Source: Pseudomonas pseudonitroreducens
GTDB lineage: Bacteria > Pseudomonadota > Gammaproteobacteria > Pseudomonadales > Pseudomonadaceae
Length of the DNA stretch: 64,000 bases
Direction: 5' to 3'
NCBI RefSeq assembly: GCF_021603645.1
Contig: NZ_BQHJ01000003.1
Span: 434,001-498,000 of the forward strand
Below, piece by piece: positions 7,223-15,587 of the stretch (its first letter is position 1; each line of letters begins with the position of its first letter). The translations under genes were made by a program, and so were the position numbers. The notes under the pieces are model-generated. The model saw nothing but the letters and a program-made list of their open reading frames with translations. It was not told where the DNA came from and did no database searches.

Positions 7223-8068
7223 ATGACAATTGTATGTGCATGGGTTAGAGCGTCTAAGAGAGGGGCTGAGGAGCTCATTGTATGCTCTGATAGCCGGCTA
7301 TCCGGCGGAGGTACACTGGATTGTTCGCCGAAGGTTTTCCAGCTTCCTAGAACAGACGCCGTAATTGCTTTTTCAGGGGCGACTTATCTCGCGTATCCAT
7401 TGCTCCTTCAAATGACACAGGCAATAAATTCTCATGGCCCGATGAGGGATGGCGTGCTTGACTATGTCCGCCTAAAATCATTTCTACTGAGATTACTGAA
7501 CGAGCTGTTTGGCAGATTTGATACCTACTTGGATGCATTTAAAAAGCCAGAGCATAATTTTCTATTGTGTGGATACTCATGGTTCCATAAGGAGTTCATG
7601 ATTGATCGATTTGAGTATGATCATCATGCAAAGAAATTTCAGGCGCACCCGGTTGTTAGAGGCATAGGTAATTTCGGGAAAATTGCATTTATTGGCGATG
7701 TGCGCAAGCAAGCAAATCACCAGCTTATAACCTTGCTGCGAGGTCGTTATGGGGATGCATCAGTCCTGCCTAGCAGCAGCTTGGTCAAGCGCTATGACAT
7801 GGAGCCTTTTGAAATTATTCGCGATATGCTACGACGTGCTAGGGCGGGGGACTCGATTGGAGGCGCCCCTCAGTTGACCTCGCTATGTCAACATATGATT
7901 TCAAAACCCTTAGGGGTGTTCTGGCCGAACAAAGAAAGTAATGAAATATATGTAAATGGAAGGCCTGTATTTTCATTTGAAAATATTGATAGCTGGATTA
8001 TTGACCCGGATTCCTTGAAAAAATCACACAAGTACTTATCAAAAAACGAGCCGGCCTTTGAAGAATAG
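7223..8068 (+). CDS. proteasome-like Ntn hydrolase (orphan)
   Basis: A 281-aa protein whose N-terminus matches the proteasome/HslV catalytic layout. The sequence MTIVCAWVR would expose Thr2 after Met removal as nucleophile. The strand LIVCSDSRLSGGG carries the Asp (residue 23) and SPKVFQL carries the Lys (residue 37), equivalent to T1/D17/K33 of beta subunits. VIAFSGATYLAYPLL matches the next strand and helix. It is longer than HslV and has an extra C-terminal part of unknown fold. No ATPase partner such as HslU is adjacent. The gene is clearly more AT-rich than its neighbours, which suggests recent acquisition, and it sits 340 bp after Thoeris. The function is unknown; a defence-linked protease is an inference. 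Confidence 0.6.
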   Translation: MTIVCAWVRASKRGAEELIVCSDSRLSGGGTLDCSPKVFQLPRTDAVIAFSGATYLAYPLLLQMTQAINSHGPMRDGVLDYVRLKSFLLRLLNELFGRFDTYLDAFKKPEHNFLLCGYSWFHKEFMIDRFEYDHHAKKFQAHPVVRGIGNFGKIAFIGDVRKQANHQLITLLRGRYGDASVLPSSSLVKRYDMEPFEIIRDMLRRARAGDSIGGAPQLTSLCQHMISKPLGVFWPNKESNEIYVNGRPVFSFENIDSWIIDPDSLKKSHKYLSKNEPAFEE

Positions 8069-8121
8069 AAATAGCCTGTAAAGTTAGTCAGTTCAGCCAC
8101 CGAATCAATTATTAACGCATC

Positions 8122-8148
8122 AGTGGCCGCTCCTGGCCGATTTCTGCC
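8122..8148 (-). repeat. inverted copy of the 4147-4173 repeat module
   Basis: Read on the minus strand, 24 of 27 bases match 4147-4173. Together with that copy it flanks the Thoeris and Ntn-hydrolase genes as an inverted pair about 4 kb apart. Confidence 0.55.
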
Positions 8149-8219
8149 TGTTGTGACTGGCAGAGGTCGCCCCGGGCCGGAAATAAACAGTGAGCCAGAG
8201 GAGCTTTCTCATCCACTGA

Positions 8220-8576
8220 TTAGCTGCTTTCCGACTGGTTACGTGTCCACCTGCCAACGGGCTCCCTCAACTCCGACCTGAGCACCAGATCAGTGTTGAA
8301 TGGAGTCCTTTTTCCCAAGAGGCCGTAATGCCCATAGAGCAACTCTGTTGCCAGCTCTTCGAGGTAGCGAATGGCAGCTTCCTGGGCGTAGCAGAGATAA
8401 TAGTGGCGACGCGTCATTGGTAGCCGCCCGTGATTGGCCAGGCAGATCAGCACCATATCACTGAGTATGTAGCCGCGAATGTCATAACGGCGATCAACAG
8501 CTCTCAAAATACTTCTGTAGCAAGATGTGTAGACAGGCCGCACTTCAGCTTTGGAAACAGTCTCGATCCCGCTCAT
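8220..8576 (-). CDS. hypothetical protein
   Basis: A 118-aa product. The start ATG at 8576 is preferred over 8612 because AAGGA lies 7 nt upstream. The sequence is helical and rich in Tyr and Arg, with a core ILRAVDRRYDIRGYILSDM and later RRHYYLCYAQEAAIRYLEELATELL. I do not recognise the family. It stands alone, convergent with the Ntn-hydrolase gene across a repeat-containing gap, and reads as an accessory-genome gene. Confidence 0.5.
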   Translation of the reverse strand: MSGIETVSKAEVRPVYTSCYRSILRAVDRRYDIRGYILSDMVLICLANHGRLPMTRRHYYLCYAQEAAIRYLEELATELLYGHYGLLGKRTPFNTDLVLRSELREPVGRWTRNQSESS

Positions 8577-8807
8577 CACGGATTCCTTCCATTGCCCACT
8601 AACCGTCAGCATGGTCAGTCAAATTGGGCGGTACAGAACTGCTCGCTGACTGGCAGGACCGCCGCTCAGAGGCGTAGAAAATCCTCAGTCTGCCGTACAG
8701 AGCCCAGATTTTTCTCACTTCCTAAAGAAAATGCTCATTTCCCGCGATTTCTGGAGTTTTTTTCTCAGAGTCAGCCCCCGGGCTCTTGCATCCGAGTGAG
8801 GCTAGCG

Positions 8808-8823
8808 GGCGGCTACCGACCCA
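8808..8823 (+). repeat. dispersed intergenic repeat, copy 3
   Basis: GGCGGCTACCGACCCA differs by one base from copies 1 and 2. It lies just before the stop of the next minus-strand gene, and marks another junction in this mosaic region. Confidence 0.55.
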
Positions 8824-8860
8824 TAGCAACCATGGCGTATGTCAGCTGTACTACCGCCCG

Positions 8861-9580
8861 TTATAGGGGCACTTGATCCGCCGGTAGCCCAGCCATCTCT
8901 CTGAGCGTCTCCAGTCCCGCCTTCAGACCGCTGGTATCGATACTGATGGACAGCTCCTTCTTGAGCTGTTCGATGCTGAAGTAAGTGCTCTGGCGATGGC
9001 TCAGGGCGTTCCTGGCTGCACTGATGAGGGCTTCAGGGTCTGAATCGAGCCTGCTCAATTTGCACCGGCTCACTGCAGATTGCACGCCGGCTTCGAGTGC
9101 AGCCAGAAGCCCCACGGCGAATTGGTGATAGGGGCCTTCGAAGTCTGGCGCAACCACCGGCTCCTTGTAGTTGTTGTCGTCGCGGAAGAGGTCCAGCACT
9201 TGCCGCAGCTTTGCTTCGATGTACTCGTCGCTCTGTTCGACCTCTTCGAAGCTCTTGATCTTGTAGGACTTGCTGTCCAGCTCGACCTTGTAAAGGGTGT
9301 CGCAATCGTAACGGTTGATGTAGAAGTCTCTGCCATTGGCTGCCCAGAATGCTTTTCCCATCGGCACGTCGATGAACGAACCCTCGTTGTTCACCCTGCG
9401 TGCCTTGCCGCTTCTGACGCTGTAGACGAAGACTTCCGGGAAGTCGGGGTCTTCAAATATGCCCAGCAAAAGGGCCTTTTTGCCGTCGGCGGAGACGTCC
9501 ATTGACTGAATGCCGAACTCGTAGTCCTTGCGATCCAGACACTTTCGAATGTCGTCCGTTACTTGGTTGGTCTTCAGCAT
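8861..9580 (-). CDS. hypothetical protein with TolB/beta-propeller-like N-terminus
   Basis: A 239-aa protein. Residues about 25-100 contain blade-like strands (MDVSADGKKALLLGIF, EVFVYSVRSGKARRV, KAFWAANGRDFYINRYD) reminiscent of TolB/WD40 propeller repeats. The C-terminal half is helical and contains a stretch rich in Asp and Glu. No signal peptide is seen, so a cytoplasmic location is expected. No family is recognised. Its start lies close to the truncated LysR gene on the other strand, and the junction between them is probably a recombination point. Confidence 0.5.
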   Translation of the reverse strand: MLKTNQVTDDIRKCLDRKDYEFGIQSMDVSADGKKALLLGIFEDPDFPEVFVYSVRSGKARRVNNEGSFIDVPMGKAFWAANGRDFYINRYDCDTLYKVELDSKSYKIKSFEEVEQSDEYIEAKLRQVLDLFRDDNNYKEPVVAPDFEGPYHQFAVGLLAALEAGVQSAVSRCKLSRLDSDPEALISAARNALSHRQSTYFSIEQLKKELSISIDTSGLKAGLETLREMAGLPADQVPL

Positions 9581-9689
9581 GGCTTGGCGTCGTCCTTGAA
9601 CCGGGATAAGAACTCAGCTTTGCACTCTAGCGAGAAACCTGCACGGTGCCGAGACGTAGTGCTCAAGCGCGATCGGCTCGTCTTGTCGC

Positions 9690-10258
9690 TGCGTCTGATA
9701 GAGGAGTTGCAGAAGGTCGCCCCCAACTGTCGGCTACGAACCTCTCAGTTGCCGGCTGAAAACATCCTCAACTCATTGGAGAGAGGAGAGATCGATCTTG
9801 CTATAGGCTCCCATTACATTCAGGAGTCCAGCCTGTTCCAGCAAGAGCTGTTCCGGCACTCGTTCTCCAGCATCGTCAGCCGAAGCTTCGAGCAGGGCCA
9901 GATGGATGTAGAGACCTTCCTCTCGATGAAACACATATCCGTTGTTCTGTCGGATAAGAGTACTCGTTACGACCAGTTCATTGAGGATCTTGGCCTGCGC
10001 AGGGACATCTACCTGACGACGCCACACTTCATCACCATCCCGATGATTCTGGAGAAGAATCCAGGGTTGATTGCAACGGTCCCGACAGAGCTTGGTAAGA
10101 CCTTCGAGCGATACAGTGCTGTGAAAGTGATCAAGACCCCGGTGCCGTCACCGGCTCTTTATCTCAGGCAGTACTGGCACCCGCGGCACCATCATGAGTC
10201 TGGGAACATCTGGCTTCGACAATTGATGAAGCAGGTCTTTGATCGGTTCATGAGCTAG
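9690..10258 (+). pseudogene. LysR-type regulator, N-terminal DNA-binding half missing
   Basis: The frame encodes the co-inducer domain of an NahR/NodD-type LysR regulator (LIEELQKVAPNCRLRTSQL; ILNSLERGEIDLAIG). It runs to a normal end (WLRQLMKQVFDRFMS). Nothing upstream encodes the winged-helix domain: the frame continues left to 9563, but the residues before about 9690 match no LysR sequence. The loss coincides with the 5-prime end of the divergent hypothetical gene, so an insertion or deletion joined foreign DNA to the old regulator. It is probably a relic of the catabolic region to its right. Confidence 0.7.
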
Positions 10259-10303
10259 TCGGGGAATACCTCATGAACCGGAGCGTGCCCCTTACCGGAG
10301 CCT

Positions 10304-10885
10304 TCAATCTGTTGCGTCGGCTGCCGAGATCTTCTGGTGGACCAAGGGATTCTGCTCCGGCGGGGTTAGCTTGAGCCAACCGTCTTCCAGGGAGCGCAGC
10401 AGCTCGTTTAGTTGTTCAAGACGCGCGGCGTTGCCCAGTAACTCCCCTAAGCCTGCAGCACTCGTTGTTGCCAACTGAGATGCTGCTGAGTCAATCGCTG
10501 TTTTTCCCTTCTTCGTGAGCCGGATCAGCTGGCTCCGGCGATCGAGGTGGTCGGCTACTCGATCAACAACTCCTTTCTCTACCATTTTGTCGACGCGATA
10601 GGTTGCGGCGCCGGAAGTCACCTTCAACAACCGGAACACATCAGTGGGCCTCATGCAGTAAGGCTTGCCGCTGCGTCTGAGGGCGAAGAGCAGAATCAGT
10701 TCTTTGTGATCGAGCCCGAGGCCCGCAGCAATTTCGGACAGGCTCTGGTCGATGAGCATGGCCAGGCTTCTGACGCGCAGGGCGACCGAGAGGCCGGTAT
10801 GGTCCAGATCCGGCCGCTCCTTCACCCATGCTTGAGCGATGGCTTCGGGGCTTGCTGTGGGGGAGAACAGCTCGTTCATGGTCAA
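10304..10885 (-). CDS. MarR-family transcriptional regulator
   Basis: A 193-aa protein with a winged-helix MarR core: LDHKELILLFALRRSG, then the recognition region MRPTDVFRLLKVTSGAATYRVDKMVEKGVV, then the wing DRRSQLIRLTKKGKTAI. It is longer than average at both ends. It is divergent from the Rieske oxygenase gene; the gap between them holds a 14-bp palindrome (10969-10982) of the same type found near hpaR targets. It is probably a local repressor released by an aromatic ligand, either binding that palindrome itself or sharing it with HpaR. Confidence 0.85.
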   Translation of the reverse strand: MTMNELFSPTASPEAIAQAWVKERPDLDHTGLSVALRVRSLAMLIDQSLSEIAAGLGLDHKELILLFALRRSGKPYCMRPTDVFRLLKVTSGAATYRVDKMVEKGVVDRVADHLDRRSQLIRLTKKGKTAIDSAASQLATTSAAGLGELLGNAARLEQLNELLRSLEDGWLKLTPPEQNPLVHQKISAADATD

Positions 10886-10968
10886 TCCCAGGGCTTTGGA
10901 TCAGCCGATCATACCTCAAGGCCGTCAGATACAAGATCTGCTAAGGCAATTTGGTTCTTCCTATCGTG

Positions 10969-10982
10969 GTTTACATGTTAAC
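10969..10982. promoter_or_regulatory. MarR-type operator, site A
   Basis: GTTTACATGTTAAC, a near-perfect palindrome, lies between the divergent marR and Rieske oxygenase genes, 9 bp upstream of a TTGACA box (10991-10996). Four closely related sites occur at 19581, 19600, 21248 and 23780. Confidence 0.65.
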
Positions 10983-11109
10983 AAAATTCCTTGACAGCTT
11001 TGGTAGTGATGGATAGCTTGAATTTATCTTAATTGCTAAGAAAAGTAGCCGTTAAGACGAATTTAGCCTGATCAGCCAGTGACTGGCTACAAAAACAAGG
11101 AAAAATCCT

Positions 11110-12357
11110 ATGCTTACCGCAGAACAGAACCGCCTCCTGACGGACGTCACCCCGGGAACGTCGCTTAACCGGTACTGGAAACGTCACTGGATTCCAGCGC
11201 TGCGCAGCGAGGCGCTGGCTGCGGGAGGTGATCCGCAGCGCGTTGAGTTGCTGTGCGAAAAGTACGTCGCATTCCGTGGACACGATGGAAAAGTGGGCTT
11301 CCTCTACGAAGCCTGCCCGCACCGTGGTGTGTCACTCGCGCTTGGTCGGAACGAAAACAACCGCCTGACCTGCATCTTCCATGGCTGGAGTTTCGATGCG
11401 GACGGCAACTGCACCCGCATGCCTACAGAGAAGGATCAGAGCTTCTGCCAGAAGGTGAAGGGCCAGGGGTTCCCGGTACGGGAAGGCGGCGGGATCGTCT
11501 GGGTATACCTAGGAGAGGGAGAGCCGCCAAAATTCTCTGACTTCGCGTTCACCCACCTGACTCGCCAGAATGCCCGCCCGCGTGCTTCGTATAACGAGGC
11601 CAACTGGCTGCAGAACCTGGAGACGCTGATGGACTCCGCGCATATCGGTCTTCTGCATCACGATACGACTGCTGATGCGAGCCTGCCGCAGGCCGGTCTG
11701 CAGCTAGTTACTGGAAACGACACGCCCAAATACACGCTCGAACAGCGTCCCTATGGGCTGCGCTCGTATTCGTTGCGGACTACCGGTGGTGAGAAAGACT
11801 ACCTGCGTGTCACCGAGTACGTTGCACCTGCCTCAGCGTTCATCGGCACAACCGATGCCGAAGCTGGGTTCCTCATCATCGTGGTCCCGGTAAACAACAC
11901 TCGTAGCCTCCAGTGGTACGTCTACTGGGATGCACGTCAGAACATCGACAGCAACCTGCCTGATTTCGCATTGCTCGGTACCGACGAGTCGGACGACAAC
12001 TTCGCAGGTTCGCGTCAAGGGCTGCCGAACTATGGCCAGGACCGCGAAGCCATGCGCGCAGGGAAAACCTGGAGTGGTATCCCGGGTGTGATCTTCGAAG
12101 ACTATGCGGTGGCAGAGAGCATTCCGATTGTTGACCGGACCCGTGAGTTCTTGGGCAGTGGCGATCTGGCGATTGTTCGGCTGCGCCGCGAGCTGATGGA
12201 GCGAATCCGCCAGTCTGATGCTGGAGAGGATTGTGTGCAGGCAGATGTCAGTGATTACCGCGCTCTGCGTGCGCTCGCTGAGATGATCCCTGTCGGTACT
12301 AACATCCAGGACTTCACGAATCAGAAGCAGCAGGAGCGCAGCGAGAGCTTCGAATAA
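11110..12357 (+). CDS. Rieske non-heme iron aromatic oxygenase, alpha subunit
   Basis: A 415-aa oxygenase. The Rieske [2Fe-2S] ligands are C69, H71, C88 and H91 (CPHRG and CIFHGW). The mononuclear iron site shows D175, H178 and H183 in NLETLMDSAHIGLLHHD. Length and build fit the phthalate 4,5-dioxygenase/phenoxybenzoate dioxygenase group, whose members also include O-demethylases. Electrons should come from the reductase encoded next (12431). No beta subunit is present, as is usual in this group. The position beside the 4-hydroxyphenylacetate cluster suggests it makes a phenolic substrate for that pathway, for example by ether cleavage or demethylation; the substrate is not deducible. Confidence 0.88.
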   Translation: MLTAEQNRLLTDVTPGTSLNRYWKRHWIPALRSEALAAGGDPQRVELLCEKYVAFRGHDGKVGFLYEACPHRGVSLALGRNENNRLTCIFHGWSFDADGNCTRMPTEKDQSFCQKVKGQGFPVREGGGIVWVYLGEGEPPKFSDFAFTHLTRQNARPRASYNEANWLQNLETLMDSAHIGLLHHDTTADASLPQAGLQLVTGNDTPKYTLEQRPYGLRSYSLRTTGGEKDYLRVTEYVAPASAFIGTTDAEAGFLIIVVPVNNTRSLQWYVYWDARQNIDSNLPDFALLGTDESDDNFAGSRQGLPNYGQDREAMRAGKTWSGIPGVIFEDYAVAESIPIVDRTREFLGSGDLAIVRLRRELMERIRQSDAGEDCVQADVSDYRALRALAEMIPVGTNIQDFTNQKQQERSESFE

Positions 12358-12370
12358 CGCTTATCCATAT

Positions 12371-12404
12371 GGGCGCCAGAAATTTCTGGCGCCCAGCTTT
12401 TTTT
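12371..12404 (+). terminator. rho-independent terminator between oxygenase and reductase genes
   Basis: A perfect 12-bp self-complementary stem (GGGCGCCAGAAA and its complement, 12371-12394) is followed by AGC and a run of seven T. It lies between two genes that should act together, so it probably reduces rather than abolishes reductase transcription. Confidence 0.85.
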
Positions 12405-12430
12405 GCTCCAGAAGCGTGGTGATTGCTGTC

Positions 12431-13396
12431 ATGAGTTCCCAGAATTCCTTCTCCGTTTACGTTAAGTCTGTCGTCCATGAAGCTCACGACATTCTTTCCT
12501 ATGAGTTCCGGCCTGTGCCCGGTGCAGGCTCCGAACTGCCGCCGTTCTCTGCAGGGGCGCACATCGACCTGATCATTGAGGGGGCACCACTCAGAAGCTA
12601 TTCACTTCTGAACTCCCAAGGCGACATGAATCGCTACGTGATCGCCGTCGCTAAGGATGCTAAGAGTCGAGGTGGTTCCAAGCTCATTCACGAGAAGCTG
12701 CACTGCGGCGATCGGATTAAAGTCAGTGCCCCCAAGAACTGCTTCGAGCTCTACGAAGGGGGGGGCAAAGCGATTTTGCTGGCCGGTGGGATCGGTATTA
12801 CACCTATCTGGTCGATGGCTCAGCGTCTGGAAGTCTTGGCCATCCATTGGGAACTGCATTACTTCGCACGGGGGCGTGAATATGCAGCGCTCCTGGATCA
12901 GCTAGAAAGCTCGTTCAAGTACGGTGAGGTGCACCTGCATTTTGCTAAGTCCGTGGACGAAACTGTCAGCACGATTGGCTCCCTCTTGAGCGCTGGTGAC
13001 GGCGAGACTCACTTCTACTGTTGCGGCCCTTCCGGGATGCTGAACTCGTATTTGGAAGCATCGAAGGCAGTTCCCTCCGAGCGGGTTCACTACGAGAGTT
13101 TTGTGCCGCTGCAAGAGGTCAGCACCGGAGGTGGCTTCGAGGTTCATCTTGCTCGCTCCGGAAAGACCATCAGTGTTGTCGAAGGGCAGACCGTCTTGGA
13201 CGCCCTGGATCAGGCCGGAGTGGAGGTGATGAACTCGTGCCGTGAAGGGATCTGCGGCGCGTGCGAGGTCCAGGTGCTTGAGGGCCAGCCAGACCATCGC
13301 GACTCGATCCTCAGCGAGTCAGAGCGTTCGAGCAATAAGACAATGTTCGTCTGTTGCTCCGGGAGCAAGTCACCCCGACTGGTGCTGGATCTTTAA
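12431..13396 (+). CDS. PDR/VanB-type oxygenase reductase
   Basis: A 321-aa phthalate dioxygenase reductase-like flavoprotein. The flavin domain is marked by PLRSYSLLN, the NAD domain by AILLAGGIGITPIWSMAQRL and HFYCCGPSGM, and the C-terminal plant-type [2Fe-2S] domain by CREGICGACEVQV with a later Cys in MFVCCSG. It passes electrons from NADH to the Rieske oxygenase encoded upstream. ATG 12431 is chosen; a GTG at 12416 is in frame. It ends just before a strong terminator facing both ways. The 73-bp gap to the oxygenase gene contains an intrinsic terminator. Confidence 0.88.
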   Translation: MSSQNSFSVYVKSVVHEAHDILSYEFRPVPGAGSELPPFSAGAHIDLIIEGAPLRSYSLLNSQGDMNRYVIAVAKDAKSRGGSKLIHEKLHCGDRIKVSAPKNCFELYEGGGKAILLAGGIGITPIWSMAQRLEVLAIHWELHYFARGREYAALLDQLESSFKYGEVHLHFAKSVDETVSTIGSLLSAGDGETHFYCCGPSGMLNSYLEASKAVPSERVHYESFVPLQEVSTGGGFEVHLARSGKTISVVEGQTVLDALDQAGVEVMNSCREGICGACEVQVLEGQPDHRDSILSESERSSNKTMFVCCSGSKSPRLVLDL

Positions 13397-13426
13397 TCCG
13401 GCGCTCTAGCTCTCGGCGTTGATAAG

Positions 13427-13455
13427 AAAACGGCCCTGTTAAGGGCCGTTTTTTT
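13427..13455. terminator. bidirectional terminator between convergent operons
   Basis: AACGGCCC, a short loop and GGGCCGTT are flanked by A on the left and seven T on the right. It serves the reductase gene on the plus strand and the end of hpaI on the minus strand. Confidence 0.85.
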
Positions 13456-13456
13456 G

Positions 13457-14263
13457 TTAGTACACCGAGCCTGCGGAAGGAGCCATAGTGGCTGCTTGGC
13501 CCTTGTAGCGACTTGCCAGATCTAGCAGGGAGCGCATCAGCAAACTGGTGTCGACGCCTACTGCGACAAACTTGGCTCCCAGCTCCAGATAGCGACGTGC
13601 GAGCTTCTCATCTGCGCTGAGGATGCCAGCGGCTTTACCCGCACGTTGGACGCGAACGATGGCATCTTCAATGGCTTCCTGTACTTCTGGGTGACCAGGA
13701 TTCCCTCTGTGCCCCATGGCCGCGCTCAGGTCCGCGGGGCCGATGAAAACACCATCGACACCTTCCACTGCTGCAATCTCGTCTAGGTTGGCGAGACCTT
13801 CCAAGTTTTCTACCTGGACCAGTAAGCACATCTGGTCGTCGGCCTCATCAAGATATCCAGGGATGCTATTCCAGCGCGAGGCGCGGGCGAGGGCGCTTCC
13901 CACACCACGAATACCGAAGGGCGGGTAGCGCATTGCGCGTACCAGCTGATGAGCCTGCTCTGCTGAGTCCACCATGGGGACGAGGAGCGTCTGGGCGCCG
14001 ATATCAAGCAGCTGCTTGATCAACGTGGCATCGCCAAGGACTGGACGAATGATGGGATGAGCTGGATAGGCTGCGACCGCTTGCAGTTGTCCGAGCAGGG
14101 TCTGGAGATCGTTGGGAGCATGCTCACCATCGATCAATAGCCAGTCGAAGCCAGCGTTAGCCGCTAGCTCCGCACTGTAGGGGTTGGCCAATCCGAGCCA
14201 GAGGCCGATCTGTGGCGCACCAGTCAGAAGGCGTTTTTTAAAGGAATTAATAGGAAGATTCAT
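13457..14263 (-). CDS. hpaI: 4-hydroxy-2-oxoheptane-1,7-dioate aldolase
   Basis: A 268-aa class II HpaI/HpcH aldolase. It splits 4-hydroxy-2-oxoheptanedioate to pyruvate and succinate semialdehyde, the last step of homoprotocatechuate degradation. Visible active-site residues are His in DGEHAPND, Arg in PIIRPVL, the metal-binding Glu in QVENLEG and Asp in [10 protein letters not shown]. The start at 14263 has AAGGA 6 nt upstream; the longer frame to 14326 lacks this. It is the last gene of the minus-strand hpa operon, separated by 93 bp from hpaH. Confidence 0.92.
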   Translation of the reverse strand: MNLPINSFKKRLLTGAPQIGLWLGLANPYSAELAANAGFDWLLIDGEHAPNDLQTLLGQLQAVAAYPAHPIIRPVLGDATLIKQLLDIGAQTLLVPMVDSAEQAHQLVRAMRYPPFGIRGVGSALARASRWNSIPGYLDEADDQMCLLVQVENLEGLANLDEIAAVEGVDGVFIGPADLSAAMGHRGNPGHPEVQEAIEDAIVRVQRAGKAAGILSADEKLARRYLELGAKFVAVGVDTSLLMRSLLDLASRYKGQAATMAPSAGSVY

Positions 14264-14356
14264 GGGGCGTCCTTTAGAGGGTGAGGGACGGCCCGAGCCC
14301 CGGTTGATGCGAGCTGCCAGGCTCATCAGCAGTGATTCAGGGCCGTCACCTCATGA

Positions 14357-15160
14357 TCAGACGAAGCGGCAGGAGATGCTGCCGAGTTGGTCGTAATCAA
14401 CGTGGAAGGTATCGCCGGGCGCAGCGGCCACTGGACGAGTGAAGGAGCCGCCCAGGATTACCTGGCCAGGCTCGAGCGTGACGTCATACGGGGCAAGCTT
14501 GTTTGCCAGCCAGGCCACGCCTTTCGCGGGATGGTTAAGTACGGCTGCGGAAACGCCAGACTCCTCGATAACGCCATTGCGATAGAGGACTGCCGGTACA
14601 CGACGCAGGTCGATGTCGCCCGGTCGTACGGCGCGGCCACCCATAACGACACCGGCGTTCGCTGCGTTGTCAGAGATGGTATCGAAGACCTTCCGAGTAA
14701 CCTTCGTCTCCGGATCAACCTGGTGAATTCGTGCATCAATGATCTCGAGTGCCGGGATCACCCACTCAGTGGCTTCCAGCACGTCGAACAGGGTGACATT
14801 CGGGCCGCGGAGCGGTTTGCCGAGAATGAACGCCAGCTCGACTTCCACGCGCGGAACGATGAAACGCTCGAAGGGGATGTCGCTCCCTTCTTCGAAGAAC
14901 ATGTCGTCGAGCAGAACGCCGTAATCCGGTTCGGTGATGTTGGAGGAGACCTGCATTGCGCGCGAAGTCAGGCCGATTTTATGGCCTTTGAGTGTGCGGC
15001 CGTCGGCGATCTTCTTCTCCACCCACGCTCGCTGGATGGCGTAGGCGTCCTCGATCGCGATATCCGGGTAGTCGAGGGAGAACTGACGTACTTGTTGGCG
15101 CGAACGCTCTGCAGAGTCGAGGCGAGTGGCGGCTTGCTTGATCAGTTGCGGGTCGAGCAT
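14357..15160 (-). CDS. hpaH: 2-oxo-hept-4-ene-1,7-dioate hydratase
   Basis: A 267-aa hydratase of the FAH/MhpD superfamily that adds water to 2-oxohept-4-enedioate. Family signatures are [17 protein letters not shown], the metal-binding stretch [15 protein letters not shown], and GPGQ-like [17 protein letters not shown] near the end. The start at 15160 is taken from the family length; the frame stays open 240 bp further but that part is overlapped by hpaF. It lies 7 bp downstream of hpaF in the same operon. Confidence 0.93.
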   Translation of the reverse strand: MLDPQLIKQAATRLDSAERSRQQVRQFSLDYPDIAIEDAYAIQRAWVEKKIADGRTLKGHKIGLTSRAMQVSSNITEPDYGVLLDDMFFEEGSDIPFERFIVPRVEVELAFILGKPLRGPNVTLFDVLEATEWVIPALEIIDARIHQVDPETKVTRKVFDTISDNAANAGVVMGGRAVRPGDIDLRRVPAVLYRNGVIEESGVSAAVLNHPAKGVAWLANKLAPYDVTLEPGQVILGGSFTRPVAAAPGDTFHVDYDQLGSISCRFV

Positions 15161-15167
15161 AGGAACC

Positions 15168-15578
15168 TCAAGAAGTCTTTGCGAACAGAGGGTGGAGGCT
15201 GCTGTGCTTGGCGTCGTAGACCTGTCCAGGACTCTCGTCGATTTGCAGGGTGATACCGATGGGGCGACGAGCCAAAAGCTCATCGAGCTCGCCTCGGAGA
15301 ACTGCCAGGAGACAGTCTCCAACTTGCTTGTGCACAGCAGGACTCCGGCCGGCGCCCATGCGTAAGTTGGCGTAGAGGAAGCCGTAGGCTCCTTTGCCAT
15401 CGGCTACTGCAGCGTGAGCTGCCGGATAGGCCAGCACACGAGTTCCGCCTACGGGGAACACCGCTTTGCCGGTTTCATCGCGCTGTTCGAGCATGCAGTC
15501 GGCCAAGGAACGGCAAAGACCGCTGATATCTGCTTCCGCTTCTAGATCAGGGCTATAGAGCAGAACAAAATGTGGCAT
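15168..15578 (-). CDS. hpaF: 5-carboxymethyl-2-hydroxymuconate delta-isomerase
   Basis: A 136-aa CHMI, about the usual length of the family. After Met removal the N-terminal proline (MPHFVLLYS) is the catalytic base, as in the tautomerase superfamily. It converts 5-carboxymethyl-2-hydroxymuconate into its oxo isomer before decarboxylation by HpaG. The gene lies 9 bp after hpaD and 7 bp before hpaH, so it is part of one transcript. Confidence 0.92.
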   Translation of the reverse strand: MPHFVLLYSPDLEAEADISGLCRSLADCMLEQRDETGKAVFPVGGTRVLAYPAAHAAVADGKGAYGFLYANLRMGAGRSPAVHKQVGDCLLAVLRGELDELLARRPIGITLQIDESPGQVYDAKHSSLHPLFAKTS

Positions 15579-15587
15579 GTCTTGCTC

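Noticed and set aside
7093-7248. 51-aa frame with a hydrophobic start overlapping the Ntn-hydrolase gene
   Set aside because: A candidate promoter with TTATAC/TATAGA lies inside it and no ribosome binding site precedes it, so it is more likely leader DNA.
9563-9689. In-frame 5-prime extension of the LysR fragment
   Set aside because: The residues do not resemble a winged helix and overlap the start of the divergent gene; treated as fused foreign sequence.
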